Origin: Atrina japonica
Taxonomy: Eukaryota > Mollusca > Bivalvia > Pterioida > Pinnidae
NCBI GenBank assembly: GCA_030159075.1
Contig: BROG01000531.1
Coordinates: 319,001 to 383,000 of the forward strand
Reading direction: 5' to 3'
DNA length: 64,000 bases
Positions within the stretch are counted from its first letter, which is position 1, and every line of letters begins with the position of its first letter. Made by a program: the position numbers and the translations under genes. Shown one piece after another: positions 1-11,762 of this stretch. The notes under the pieces are model-generated. The model worked only from the letters and a program-made list of their open reading frames with translations. It was not told the origin of the DNA and searched no databases.

Positions 1-660
1 GGTACTCAAAATTTGAGTACGTACTCAAACAATTTTTTGATATTTCTGAAGTTTTCCTCAAATGAGCAATAACTTCAACCAATATTTACAATTGTATGCC
101 ATCAATATACAAACATGCCCAGTTACAGAATAAATTTTGCCTGTTTTTTCCCCAAAATCAAGAAAAGTTAGTTGAGCTTGAGTACTGAGTAAATTTGGTG
201 TCTTCGGGCCCAGTATCTATAGTGAGAGATCAAAACGAGCCACGTCAAATTACAAACATACAAAATGATTTTAAAAAAAGAATCTTTATAATAAAACAAT
301 TATGACTAAAATACAATATAGAAATTCAGCTTAGTTACTACACAGTGCATTGCTGGGTTTAATTTTACCTGAATATCGGTAATATTATCCCTTAATGAGA
401 CGCCGCTGATCCACCCTCCTGCATGCGGAAAGTCCAAAGGCTGATGTGAACGTACCTGCACTCGGATTTTTACGTATTACTTGTTAGGTAAAATCTAGAT
501 ATCAACAGTCACTGAACCTCGTTTATGTACTAAAACTTCCAACAAATAGAACGAGATCGGATCATCTGTTTACTTTATTGATAACGCGGAAAATAGATAA
601 CTTATATCAAAATTCAAATGTGTGGCATACTAACAAAGGGCATCAAGTAACATACGGATA
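1..660. other. AT-rich stretch without a recognisable gene
   Basis: No exon-like reading frame, RNA gene or named repeat is visible. It reads as ordinary AT-rich intergenic DNA. Confidence 0.5.
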
Positions 661-664
661 CATA

Positions 665-696
<32 letters not shown>

Positions 697-697
697 G
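661..697. repeat. (CT)n microsatellite
   Basis: Alternating CT with one interruption. The minus-strand reading frame through it, rich in RE dipeptides, is a by-product of the repeat and not a gene. Confidence 0.9.
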
Positions 698-1662
698 AGT
701 TTCCGATAGCATATAAAGAATCCAATTTTAAGAGGTAGAATCGCATGCGTTTTGATAACATATGCATTTTTGGCTATACTGTTATACTGGTCGGGGGCCA
801 GATGATGATGCATGATTTCGGCTGTATAGAACACAATTTTGTGCGATTTATTATCATTCATAAGCTATTGTACAAAAAAATATCGTCGTTGTACATAGGC
901 TACTAAAGACGAAATCACACCATAACCGGCTTCTACTCCAAACCGGCTACTGATCTCCCAGCAGTAGAATATATAATCTTTATCTCGTTTACTATAATTG
1001 ACCAACAATGACTTTCAAGAATACCTCTTGTTGGCTCTGATTTTGGTGTGTGTTTGTGTGTGTGGTGGTGGGAGGGGGGAGTCTTACTGTGCAGGGAAAC
1101 AAAAGTACCCGGAGAAAATTTCATGTTGTAAATTTTAAATATATCAAGTGTGATTGTAAATAAAACTTTTTGTCATGTTGTAAATTTTGTATTTATAACA
1201 ACCTGGTAAATTCAAAATATACAACATGACAAAACTCACGTGATCGAGCTAGCGTCCATCGTGTCATTCCAATCCGAGGATCGAGTCATGGTCGCATTGG
1301 TGAAGGGAGAGTAATGTCGTTATTGTACAGAACAAGGCCTATGGAAGTTTATACACAATTATGTACGTTTCTTTTCCCTCGTCGTTTACTGAATATTTTT
1401 CACTATGTTTACAAGTAGGCTTATTGGTGAATTTCATTTACATAGTCATTATTGACTTGTATCTTAAAGGAATAGTTAGGCCTATCTCAGTTTTGAAACA
1501 TTTTCACAAAACCTATTTCGCAAAAAAAAATGAATAAGTAAATAAATGATAAGATAAACAGCTTTGTACAGGATGTGGTAAATTTTCTTACAAGAGAATA
1601 TTTCATAGATAAAATATACCGGTTTACCATGTTCTCACTTTTTTATTTACCAGTGGTTTGAC
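698..1662. other. Intergenic DNA, no gene seen
   Basis: Contains a short (TG)n run near 1048-1064 and two similar segments around 1120-1230 built on the words CATGTTGTAAATTTT and CAACATGACAAAA, which suggest an old small palindromic repeat. Nothing coding can be supported. Confidence 0.4.
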
Positions 1663-3836
1663 AAACAAGAGGCCCAATGGGCTTTAACGGTTACATGAGA
1701 ACAAATTCGAATCAAGTTTGGTTAAAATCAGTCCACTGGTTCTTGTGAAGAAGACGAAAATGTCTAAAATTTGATAAAAACCTAATTCTTTCTGTTTACT
1801 GAGGTGTCTGAGACTTTGACCTTTGATCCCATGACCTTGAAATTTGTCGATATAATCCTTAGATAATTCCTAACAACTTTCTCATATATATTTGTATGCA
1901 AAAAATTAATCAGTTTTGAAGTATTAAAGCCATTTGTATACAACTGTATCCTATGATATTCAAGCGACCACTAGTGGGCCGTTTATCGACATATTTACTT
2001 TTCATTCGCAAACATTGTAGATACTGACTGTAAAATCATGCATGCAGAATTTGAAAGCCATGAGAAACTTTTTTAAAGATTACCAGGTTTTGGTCCTTTT
2101 TAACCCGTTTTGAGCCTCTATGGGACCTAGCCTCTTTTCATTTGCAAAATTTATGTGGCTTCACACGGGGATGATACATGCCTAGTTTGGTTAAAATGGC
2201 CCCTAGTTTCTTGAGAAGAAGTAAAAATTGTCTCAAATTTGACAATAAAAGGGGAAATAACTCCCATAAGATGTGACCTGATAATTTCGGACCTCTGGAC
2301 TTTTTGTAGATCTTTGCGTGCTGAACATTTTTGCTAGATAATAGGACAAAACAGAATAAAACATGAATAATCCACTTAAAAGGGGAATAACTCCCATACG
2401 GGTTTTTTTTTTACCCTATTGACTTTTTTGTTGATCTTGGCTTGCTGAACATTTTTGCTTATTTTACTTTCTCTCTATCTATTATACTTTTAAAAATAAT
2501 AGGACAAAACGGCCCAAAACATGAATAATCCACATAAAAGGGGAAATAACTGCGTTAAAGGGCAACCTGACAATTTTGGCCTTTTGCCTTTTCATAGATC
2601 TTTGCTTCTTTCACTTTTTCTCTATCTATATTTTCCAAGATAATATGACAAAACTGTCCAAAACATGAGAAAGTTGCTAAAAAGGGGAAATAACTCCCAT
2701 AAGGGCCGACCCAGCAATATCGGCCCTGTTGACATTTTTATAGATGTTTGCGTGCTGAATATTCATGCTTCTTTTACTTTTTCCCTATCTATTATATTTT
2801 TCAAAATAATAGGACAAAACAGCCCAAAGCATGATTAATCCACATAAAAAGGGAAATAACTCCGACAGGGAGCAACCTGACAATTTTGGCCCTCTTGACA
2901 TTTTTGCAAAACTTTATATGCTGAACATTTTGCTTCTTTCACCTTTACTCTATCTATTATACTTTTTAAGATAATGTCAAAAAACATGAACAATCCACAA
3001 AAAGGAGAAATAACTCACAAAAGGGTCGACATGACAATTTACATCAAAATAATTATTAATAGATTTTTGCAGGCCGCTCGTTTTCAGGTTTTTTTTTTCT
3101 AGCTTTGACAATTTTGGAGATACATGCATTTGATAAAATAATATCTACTGACTCATTTGGTCTTCAATTAGCCATGGCAGCCATGTTTCGTCCTAGCCTC
3201 TTTTCATCCACAAACTTTATGCGGTTTCACATGGTTATACTTCCTGTCAAGTTTGGTTTAAATGGGCCAAATGATTCTGGGGAAGTAGTCAAAAATATTT
3301 TAAAAAAAATTACATTTTCCAGTTACTTAGGTGTTTGACCTTGACCTTTGACCCAATGACCTTGAACTTCTGTTAAAATTATCCTTAGATCATTCTTAAG
3401 AACTTTCTTATATACCTTTGTATAGAAAAAGTCGATCAGTTTTGTAATATTAAACAATTTGTAATACAGTTGTACACTATGTTACTGAAGCGCCCCTAGT
3501 GGCTCGTTTATGGAGAGATTTTCCTTTCGCAAACTTTGTAGATATTGACTCAACAATCATGCATACAAAATCTGAAAGTCATCTGATCATTGGTTCACGA
3601 GAATAAGATTTTTAAACATGTACCAAGTTTGGGGGCCCCTATGGCTCCTAGCCACTTTTCAAACTTAATACGGCTTCACATGGGGATGCTATATGCCAAG
3701 ATTGGTTAAAATTGGCCCATTGGTTCTTGAGAAGAAGTCGAAAATGTGTAAATGTTAACGACGCACGACAGATAACGACAGACGAAAGACGATCGCAATA
3801 GGTCACTATGAGCCTTTGGCTCAGGTGACCCAAAAA
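1663..3836 (+). mobile_element. Interspersed repeat, family 1, with internal tandem units and 3' hairpin
   Basis: The left end reads GAGGCCCAATGGGCTTTAAC and the right end is a hairpin-like segment ending in CTTTGGCTCAGGTGACC. Two further copies lie at about 11763-13255 and 43135-43822. Between about 2240 and 3050 a unit of roughly 130-170 bp, marked by GGGGAAATAACTCCCATAAG, is repeated about six times. No transposase frame is seen, so it is non-autonomous. The end arrangement (gTCACCTGAG at the left, CTCAGGTGAc in the right hairpin, then CTAA in the 43-kb copy) recalls a Helitron terminus, but this class assignment is only an inference. Confidence 0.6.
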
Positions 3837-4092
3837 GTTAGAACGGCGGTTAATCAAAAAGTGAGATATATTGATCTTCCGGTCTTGATTGCAACGTTAA
3901 AACAAACTACAGTGTAATTCATATCAGTGGAGGATCCAAGTGGACGTGCATTAGGCGTGCGCCCCTACAGGTCATATTTCCCTGTGTTGTACACCGTACA
4001 ATAGTGATAAATGTGATGGCATTATAATAATACTAAAACAACGACAACAAGACAGAAAGACAAAAAAAAGAATGTTTTGTTTATGTTTTATT

Positions 4093-4258
4093 GGTGTTTT
4101 ACGCATCACTCAACATTTTTTCACTTATAAGTTGGCGGTAAATTTTTTATTGCGGAGGAGAGAACGCAGTTACATTTTACCCGGGACGAGGCCATCGGCC
4201 GCCCGCAAGTAAACTGGCAAACTTTCTCACAAAGTAAGCTTTGGTTACAGCGGGCTAG
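4093..4258 (-). mobile_element. SINE family B, 5'-truncated copy
   Basis: Shares the words GTAAACTGGCAAACTTTCTC and GGAGGAGAGAAC with the copies at 17105, 25930, 37545 and 44430. Only the 3' body is present; the tRNA-like head is missing. Confidence 0.6.
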
Positions 4259-4428
4259 TACTATTGAGGCAAGTCAGTGTAATACAATTTACATGCTATA
4301 AGAGTTGGAGATCTGAAAATACAAACACAAAAATCTTACTCATACACAAGCACATATTTTTTTAAAATTGAACGGGCGTTTTATTGTTTGCTGTAATTAC
4401 ACGCACCTGTCCGATGAAGTTTACTTAA

Positions 4429-4434
4429 TTTATT
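4429..4434 (-). terminator. Polyadenylation signal AATAAA for the C1q gene
   Basis: On the minus strand AATAAA lies about 17 nt after the stop codon of the C1q-domain gene. This is close but workable for a poly(A) signal. Confidence 0.45.
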
Positions 4435-4450
4435 GTACAACCAAAGACGG

Positions 4451-4854
4451 TCAGGAACTTAATAGATATCCGGAAAAGAAACTCCAATCTACATGCATTT
4501 TCTTCGATGAATAATTGATCGCTATGGACACGGTATCCCCTCTAAAGAGTTTGTAAACTAGTGTCCCACTCCGATAAATGTTGGTCTCTCCTCCAAGAAA
4601 GAGCCGGAAAATGTTACCATTTATTTTAAGAAATGGGTCTCGATTGGTCAGCACGCTTAAATGAAATGCGTACGTGCCATCAATCGGTGCAACAAATGCG
4701 CCTGAAGTAGAATTAAACCCAAGTCCGAATTTTTCGTCGTCCGGACCGCCCTCGTAGTGTATTAAGTTATCAAAGATTATAGTCCCATCATCATTTAGTT
4801 TGGCTCTTGGTTTTGTCCGACTTGTAAAGGAAACCGTATTTTTCATCTTCGTGT
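4451..4854 (-). CDS. C1q-domain protein, exon 2 (C1q globular domain)
   Basis: This terminal exon encodes a complete globular C1q domain of about 134 residues. It opens with the VSFTSR strand, has the FGLGFNSTSGAFVAPIDGTY core typical of C1q/TNF folds (GxFxAPxxGxY), continues through SGTLVYKLFRGDTVSI, and closes with the FSGYLL strand before the stop. The acceptor TTTCAG precedes ACACGAAG. Two bases of the exon complete a codon begun in exon 1, so phases agree. C1q-domain proteins are secreted lectin-like recognition proteins, heavily expanded in bivalves and often linked to innate immunity. There is no collagen stretch. Ligand and exact subfamily cannot be read from sequence. Confidence 0.87.
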
Positions 4855-4889
4855 CTGAAAGCAAATAATGGATTTCAAGTAGTGTAAGC

Positions 4890-4891
<2 letters not shown>

Positions 4892-4977
<86 letters not shown>
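4892..4977. repeat. (AG)n microsatellite in the C1q intron
   Basis: About 85 bp of nearly pure AG. It lies about 38 bp upstream of the C1q exon 2 acceptor on the minus strand, where it reads as a long polypyrimidine (CT)n tract. Confidence 0.95.
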
Positions 4978-4981
<4 letters not shown>

Positions 4982-5710
4982 ATTGATTGATGTTTGTTAA
5001 TATATCTTCCATAACATTTCAGTTATAAGGATACATTACCTCGGTGGTACCTGTTGCCAAACGTCCGATAAATTTGCATTTTGACGTCATTCGATTGTGA
5101 CCTCATAATCACACAAATGTTTTGCGGGCTATTTAATTTTGACGTCATAATGGGAAAGCAAAAGGGTGTCGGGTCTTTCTCTAAAGGTCTGTTGGCCTAT
5201 AGCCAAATGTCTGACACTTTGCTTGCTCTCCCCATGTGCACTATTTTACGTCATTCGACTGTGATGTCACAATCAATCAAATGCCATTTAATTGTGACGT
5301 CATAATTGAAAAGTCTGCTAAGGTACCAATGCAAACTGAGCCACGTTTCCTCGTTTTTGTGGCTTATGACAAAAGATCCATGACTTTCACTCCTTATGTC
5401 GAACGTCTAATGAAGGAACTGTTGTCACCTTCTCTAATGTCTCGTGGGGTTTTCCGGAAACTGGAAATCCGGGATCAGCCTTCCGCTCTGACAATAGATT
5501 ATACACGCAATATTGACATAAGTGAATCAGTACCCTCTTAAATAACTATTATCAGTAAAGTTCAATAACTGTTGGCAGATATTTTCTCAAACTGTTGCAA
5601 ACAGTCAAAATCATGCCTCTCGAAATGTCAGAAGCCCCATACCCGATAATAACACTTGAAACCAAAGGACACTATGACTGTGAAATAGATTGATACAATG
5701 AGAAAATTAC

Positions 5711-5912
5711 CTGATTTCCTGCGCTTTGTGATCCCAGAAGACTGTAGAAGATCCGTGTATTGATTTCTCAAAATTAAAAATCTCTCCTCCAGTTTCTGTT
5801 GATTTGCTGTGAAAAGATCTCCAATTTGATTGATCCGATATTCCACTAATATAGGTATTCCTATTAGCGAACATGAAATTACAAAAAGTACGATATCCCT
5901 CGAAAATGCCAT
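5711..5912 (-). CDS. C1q-domain protein, exon 1 (signal/anchor and coiled coil)
   Basis: Starts at ATG 5912 and ends at a donor (CAG then GTAATT). Residues about 7-24 form a hydrophobic signal peptide or signal anchor (IVLFVISCSLIGIPILV). This is followed by a charged helical stretch with heptad-like spacing (about residues 28-58), probably a trimerising coiled coil, and a basic KRRK segment. The exon ends in phase 1, matching exon 2, giving a total of 202 codons (201 aa). Signal plus coiled coil plus C1q domain is the common architecture of bivalve C1q-like proteins. The link between the two exons is inferred from splice phase and order, without transcript support. Confidence 0.75.
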
Positions 5913-7600
5913 TATTTTGCTGCAAGTTGTTCAGGACTGTTCAGGTTGACCTTTTCGTACGATTATACCACTTTATGTCGAGGGGAGGGACAGGCTGGGA
6001 AATTACAAAAAAAACAAAAAAAAAACAAAAACACAAAACACACACACAAAAAAAACCAAAAAAAAACAAAAACTATTATTTCCTTCAATTATTCACATAT
6101 ACTTCTAATGATTTCTCTAAGAGTTATTAAGAATCAGAATGTTCAATAAGCAGTAGGTTGGCCTGGCCAGTTGTTAAAACATTTTCAGATCTTAATTTTA
6201 CATTTGCTGCACCCCTCAACTGTCCTCCATGTCTACTCACTAGATATTGCAATTAATTAGCCAATCAATTAACTTTGTATTTAACGTTTAAAATACGTTG
6301 TCCATTGATGAACTGTTCGACACTTTTTGACAACAAGAAACAATCACATTGTTGTAAATACAATTAAACATTTGAACACAGATCAATGGTTTTTAAATGC
6401 AGACACAGATAAACATCGGCTTTAAACGAGCACGATTATCACAACGATTTCCGCTCGAGAAGTCAAGCGATGTATTTATAGTTAGTTTGTATTTTATCCT
6501 TTCCATCTGCAACAAAATCATGAACCTTTGACAACACCTATCTTTTTAATTTAATCTTTTAAATATTTAACATATACATTTAACTAACTATCGCGGACAA
6601 TAAAATAGGCTCGATGGTCCTTATCGGTCACCTAAGTAAAGTATAATTACAGTGATCAGTGGTTCATGATTCTAAGATGTTTTAAGGGGTAAAAGGACAC
6701 TTGGTCACGTGACCAGAATGTCGATATAGTAATATCGGCGATATATAAAGCTAATATTTATATATCGCTGGTAATATAAACTGGAACTGATGTTGGCAAT
6801 GTAAACAAACATGACAGAGGACACAAATTTGTCCACAGAAGACAAACTGAATGGTGAATTCACATCAAAAGTAAAATTAAATTGTTCTTTGTGAAAAAAT
6901 TAATTTAAGTCATGTGTTTTGTGTCAGCTATGAAACACAGCTTCACATTGGCTGGCATCTTTTGTCCGAGAACAGTCACATTTTGAAATAAATTATCATT
7001 ATTTTCTTCTTGTATATGATACTTTTGTGAAACTTATAGGAAAGGATCATTGAGGTCGTCGTCCAGTATTGGTTATGTCCAAGGTCAAACTCAAGGTCAA
7101 ATGGTGGTACAGTTTTCTTTTAACTTGTTTTGATGAATCAAATAATTGTTAACCATTCTGAATTGATCATTTACAGAAAACATTTTAAAGATTTGATGAC
7201 TAAATTTTTACAGTGACCGAATTTAAGATTTAAATGTTATGAAAAATTTGGTATTTTGGGGATCACAGCTTTCAATCTTTAGTCCTTTTTATCAACCAGC
7301 TCTAATAAAAGCATAAAAACACATTGATACCATGGCGTTTAACCGCATTTTATCAAGATAGCAAGAAAAATATGAGTTTTGTAATAAAGAATAGGACAGT
7401 TGATGAAAAGAATCAAAATTCTGGAAAGGGGCATACTAGTTTTGATAAATTTTGAAAAATCCTCGGCACAATTGATACTCAACAACCGCCATATAACAGG
7501 TAACTCAACATCTTTAAGTAACTTAAAACAAGGTCATTATACCGACCGTAAAATTTGCGTAACGTTGACATCAAACGTGATTCTCGATATCCATGCGAAA
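5913..7600. other. Intergenic stretch, no gene seen
   Basis: Contains A-rich low-complexity DNA (about 6005-6070, runs of A with CACACA) and short AT-rich segments. A nearly palindromic TATA-rich block (about 6720-6780, TCGATATAGTAATATCGGCG) is visible. No exon, RNA gene or clear promoter can be supported. Confidence 0.4.
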
Positions 7601-7602
7601 AT

Positions 7603-7976
7603 AACTTATCAGTAAGTTGTTTGCTTCCGTATGTGTTGAACGTCCTCTGGCATATCGGATGGAAAATAACTTATCAGTAAGTGATTTGCTTCCGGAACAC
7701 CCTCTGGCATATCGGATGGAAAGTGACTTATCAGTAAGTATTTTGCTTCAGTATGTGTTGAACACCCTCTGGCATATCGGATGGAAAATAACTTATCAGT
7801 AAGTAGTTTGCTTCCGTATATGGATGGAAAGTAACTTATCAGTAAGTATTTTGCTTCCGTATACGTTGAACACCCTCTGGCATATCGGATGGATAATAAC
7901 TTATCAGTAAGTAGTTTGCTTCCGTATATCGGATGGAAAATAACTTATCAGTAAGCAGTTTGCTTCCGTATACTTA
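7603..7976. repeat. Minisatellite, unit about 40-66 bp
   Basis: Six to seven degenerate copies built on AACTTATCAGTAAGTAGTTTG and CACCCTCTGGCATATCGGATGG. Units differ by internal deletion. Reading frames across it are repeat artefacts. Confidence 0.85.
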
Positions 7977-8140
<164 letters not shown>

Positions 8141-8649
8141 GGGAGAGATTTCAACAAACTAAACAATAACACATTTCTGTCAATATTGAAAAACACTGAA
8201 AACCATTCTAATTATCTGAAATTTAATTTCATCATTATCATCATCATCATCTTGATAACAATAAAAAGATTCAATTTCAGGGGTTGGACTCATTTAAAAA
8301 TTTCCCCATTTTTATAAATAAACATTTTTTGTAAATGAACACATGTTGCCTTTGATTTATACAAAATCACATGGTAATTATTTGGCTATTGGTATATGGT
8401 ATTAGCAGCGGAGGCAAGAAAAAAAAGCATTATCACAGAAAAATGAGACAATTACAAAATACCAAAAAAAAATAGGATTGATTATAATTCAAATAAATAC
8501 TTTGACTGATTGACGCTTGAATTGAGTACAAAATGTTAAATAGGAATAGGGAACTTTCAAGTTAGCCCGGATTAACGGTTATAATCCTACTTTTATTATT
8601 GTCAGTTGCGTGATTTTAGAAAAATGTTCCTCAATGTTATTTCCGGTTT

Positions 8650-8745
8650 CGATAATATATAGATAGCACCCATAGCACAATTGGTAAAAGCGCCCTGCAA
8701 GTGTTCAGAAGGTCCTGGGTACGAATCCCGTTTTCTGCGCACATT
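8650..8745 (+). other. tRNA-like segment, probably SINE head or tRNA relic
   Basis: Shows an A-box-like segment (TAGCACAATTGGTAAAAGC) and a B-box-like segment (GGGTACGAATCCC) at tRNA spacing. The acceptor stem does not pair convincingly, so a functional tRNA is unlikely. It most likely derives from a tRNA or a tRNA-derived SINE. Confidence 0.4.
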
Positions 8746-9142
8746 TTTCTCTACCTGATACATTTCAGTAATTAGGCGTTCAACTAAATAACCCACTGTG
8801 GCATGTTGTAAGAGTCTCTTGGGTTTCTTTATACAAAATAAATTTAATGCACTAAAAAGTAAAAATATTTCCATTTACTTTACATACATTGCGAATGTAA
8901 ATATGAAAACCGGAAGAACATATGAGGAACAAAATCAAGAAGGTGCAAATAAATGCAGGATTATAACAATAATCCGGGCTAACTCAAAAGTTCCCTATTA
9001 AGGCTTGGGTAAATATCAAACATATATAGATCAATAATTTGAAAATTTGAAAAACAAAGCAATTCATTCTACTGTTCTAGGGTACATGTCAAATAAAAAC
9101 AGATTAATATGAAAAACCAAGTAATTAATTCTACTGTTCTAG

Positions 9143-10425
9143 GCAGCGTTAAGCCCTGGGTCTGAAAATTTATCGGGCAAATCATTGGCCAACTTAATTT
9201 TTCATTGGCCAAAATATAAAATCCTTGGTGAATCCAAAACACCGACAGTACTGCTACTGGAAATTTATAAATTACATTTTTGAAAACTGAAATTTGAAAA
9301 AAGGGGAGAATTCACAATTTTAAGAATTAATCTAGTACATTCCAATTAAATTTGTAAACAGGCTCACTTGGAATTTTCCTAACATCATTTTCTACAGCCA
9401 ACATCAATTGATTATCAAAACGAAAAACGGGCAGAGAATTTAAAATTTTTATTATTATTTTTTTAAAATCATATGTATTCAGTCATTATCATTATTATTG
9501 CATTGAAGAGTCCCTATATGACTTAAATTTTCATGGTTTCCATTATTCTAAATATTTAATTCTTATAAAGAAAAAGTAAAAAAAAAAGTAAACAGCTAGT
9601 TGGAATAGAAATTACTGTAAGTACATAGACATATTCAAGTTAGTAACTTGCCAATCCCATTTTCTGGCCTGGAAGTGGAATGTTTACAAAATTCTACCAA
9701 ATGTTAATTGCATTTAGATTTATGTTCTTTTTTAGCTTTTGTCCACTGCATTAAATATTTTCAAGATCAATTTATTACTGACAATTTTCTTATTCATCAG
9801 TGTTATAAGCGGCACATAGTGGTTGCGAGTTGCATGCACATGTACATGACAAATGGTGTCATACTCATTACCTCTTCCTTTCAGGTGAAGTTACGACTGT
9901 TATCATTTTTATTTCGTATTTTGTCAGTGTAATTGGGGTGGTAAACATTTTTGTTCTGATACATGTAATGAGACAAGTAATTGATCGCAACACAAGCGGC
10001 CCGATATCGTCAGTCGTTCATTTGTCATAATCAACACGTGGTGGACTTTTCCAAGTTTTAAATCTAATTAAAGGATTATTAGGAATTAATTATTATCATG
10101 GGTGTTGATTAGGGTAACACAAAATACAGGATGATTTGCAGGTATGTTTAATAAGGAGCGACAAGTAGCAGTTTACCTATTGTATACACATCAGCACCAG
10201 AGGCCTTAGACTGGGTCAAAACAATGTACAGATGTGAAATTAGTGTATACAGGCAGATCTGAAATGAATATTTATAGGAATTATCATTTTCAAAAATTAT
10301 AAAGAACATTTCAGCTCCAAATTTTCATTTGCCAATGATTTTTACCAAAAGAGAATTTCATTCGCCAATTTTTAAAAATATTTGCCAAATGCGAATGTGA
10401 CGAACGACGGCGCGAACCCTGGTTC
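9143..10425. repeat. Dispersed repeat about 1.3 kb, shared with 18.93-21.5 kb
   Basis: Segments here recur in the same order near 18930-19060 and 20700-21060: the GCAAATCATTGGCCAAC motif, CCAAATGTTAATTGCATT and TAAATCTAATTAAAG. One copy of the CAGGTATGAAATAAAC-type unit (10190-10260) also resembles the 83-bp satellite at 21 kb. The edges read AGCGTTAAGCCCTGG and CGCGAACCCTGG. No coding capacity is seen, and class is not assigned. Confidence 0.4.
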
Positions 10426-10429
10426 TAGG

Positions 10430-11050
10430 GTACATGTCAAAAATAAAAAGATCAATATGAAATACAAAGCAATTCATTCTAGGGTACATGTTAAAAATAA
10501 ATAGATCCAATATGAAAAACAAAGGAATTCATTCTACTGTTCTAGGGTACATGTCAAAAATAAACAGATCAATATGAAAAACAAAGGATCAATATAGATC
10601 CAATATGAAAACAAAGGAATTCATTCTAGGGTACATGTCAAAAATAAACAGATCAATATGAAAAAAAACAAAGCGATTCAGGGTTGTTAAAAATAAATAG
10701 ATCCAATATGAAAAACAAAGCGATTCATTCTACTGTTCTAGGGTACATGTCAAAAATAAACAGATCAATATGAAAAACAAAGGAATTCATTCTAGGGTAC
10801 ATGTTAAAAATAAATAGATCCAATATGAAAAACAAAGCGATTCATTGTCTACTGTTGTCAAAAATAAATAGGAAAAACAAAGCAAACAGGGTACATGTAA
10901 AAAATAAATAGATCCAATATGAAAAACAAAGCGATTCATTCTACTGTTCTAGGGAACATGTCAAAAATAAATAGATCAATATGAAAAACAAAGCAATTCA
11001 TTCTAGGGTCAAAAATAAATAGATCAATTTGAAAAACAAAGCAATATTCT
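10430..11050. repeat. Minisatellite, unit about 60 bp, degenerate
   Basis: Roughly ten copies marked by TTCTAGGGTACATGTCAAAA and ATAGATCAATATGAAAAACA, with variable internal deletions. An isolated early unit also appears near 9075-9145. Confidence 0.85.
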
Positions 11051-11315
11051 GTACAAATGTGATTAAAAAAATAGATAAATGATACATAAAATGATACATA
11101 TAAAATGGATGGATTCTTTGGTAGCTGCATCAGATTTTGTAAATAAAATAAAGTTAACAAAACACATTATCAAAGATGAAAATTATTATTACAGAAATGA
11201 GATGAGATCATATTTCAAAATTAAGACTACTTATACAGTCTTACTTGTATATAAAGGCCACTCAATTGAACAGGCAAAAGTAACCATTATAGACAGGTGG
11301 TATTTATATTTGTTT

Positions 11316-11588
11316 GTTTGTTAACTGTTGTTTAACGTCCCATTCAAGAATCTTTCACTTTCACCAAATGCTGGTGAAGGGCTTCAAATTCCGTCCTATG
11401 CTCGGCACTTAAGTCCATTGAGCAGTGAGGGTTCTTTAACATGCCGACATTTACTGTAACACGGGACCTCGGATTTTACTGTTTCATCCGAAGGACAGGA
11501 AACAGACCTACTGCCAGCTGGACTCAAACTCGCGACCTCATGATCAAGAATCGAGCGCGCTACAGACTGAGCCAGGCTGGCTCTGGTA
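11316..11588 (-). mobile_element. SINE family A, near full length
   Basis: Reverse-complement copy of the element at 20400. It begins on the plus strand with GTTGTTTAACGTCCCATTC (3' tail) and ends with the tRNA-like head near 11585. The shared body includes TCCATTGAGCAGTGAGGGTT. Confidence 0.75.
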
Positions 11589-11762
11589 TTTATAAAGAGG
11601 TTTATTCATTGCAAAAATGTTAACAAAGGTTATGGTTTGAATGGCCTTCATACATAGGGCAAGGTGTACCCTATTCAACCAAAATAAGGGTACATGTACA
11701 CAGTGAAAATGGAATAGATCAATATTTTTTAAATCTATGTTTTGACTTTAATGTGCATGTTA

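Noticed and set aside
5236..5541. 101-codon plus-strand frame upstream of C1q exon 2
   Set aside because: No recognisable domain, and it lies within the C1q intron on the opposite strand; composition is like intergenic DNA with TGACGTCAT-like short repeats.
9708..10030. Plus-strand frames of about 70 codons
   Set aside because: They fall in a dispersed repeat that recurs near 20.7 kb without a conserved frame.
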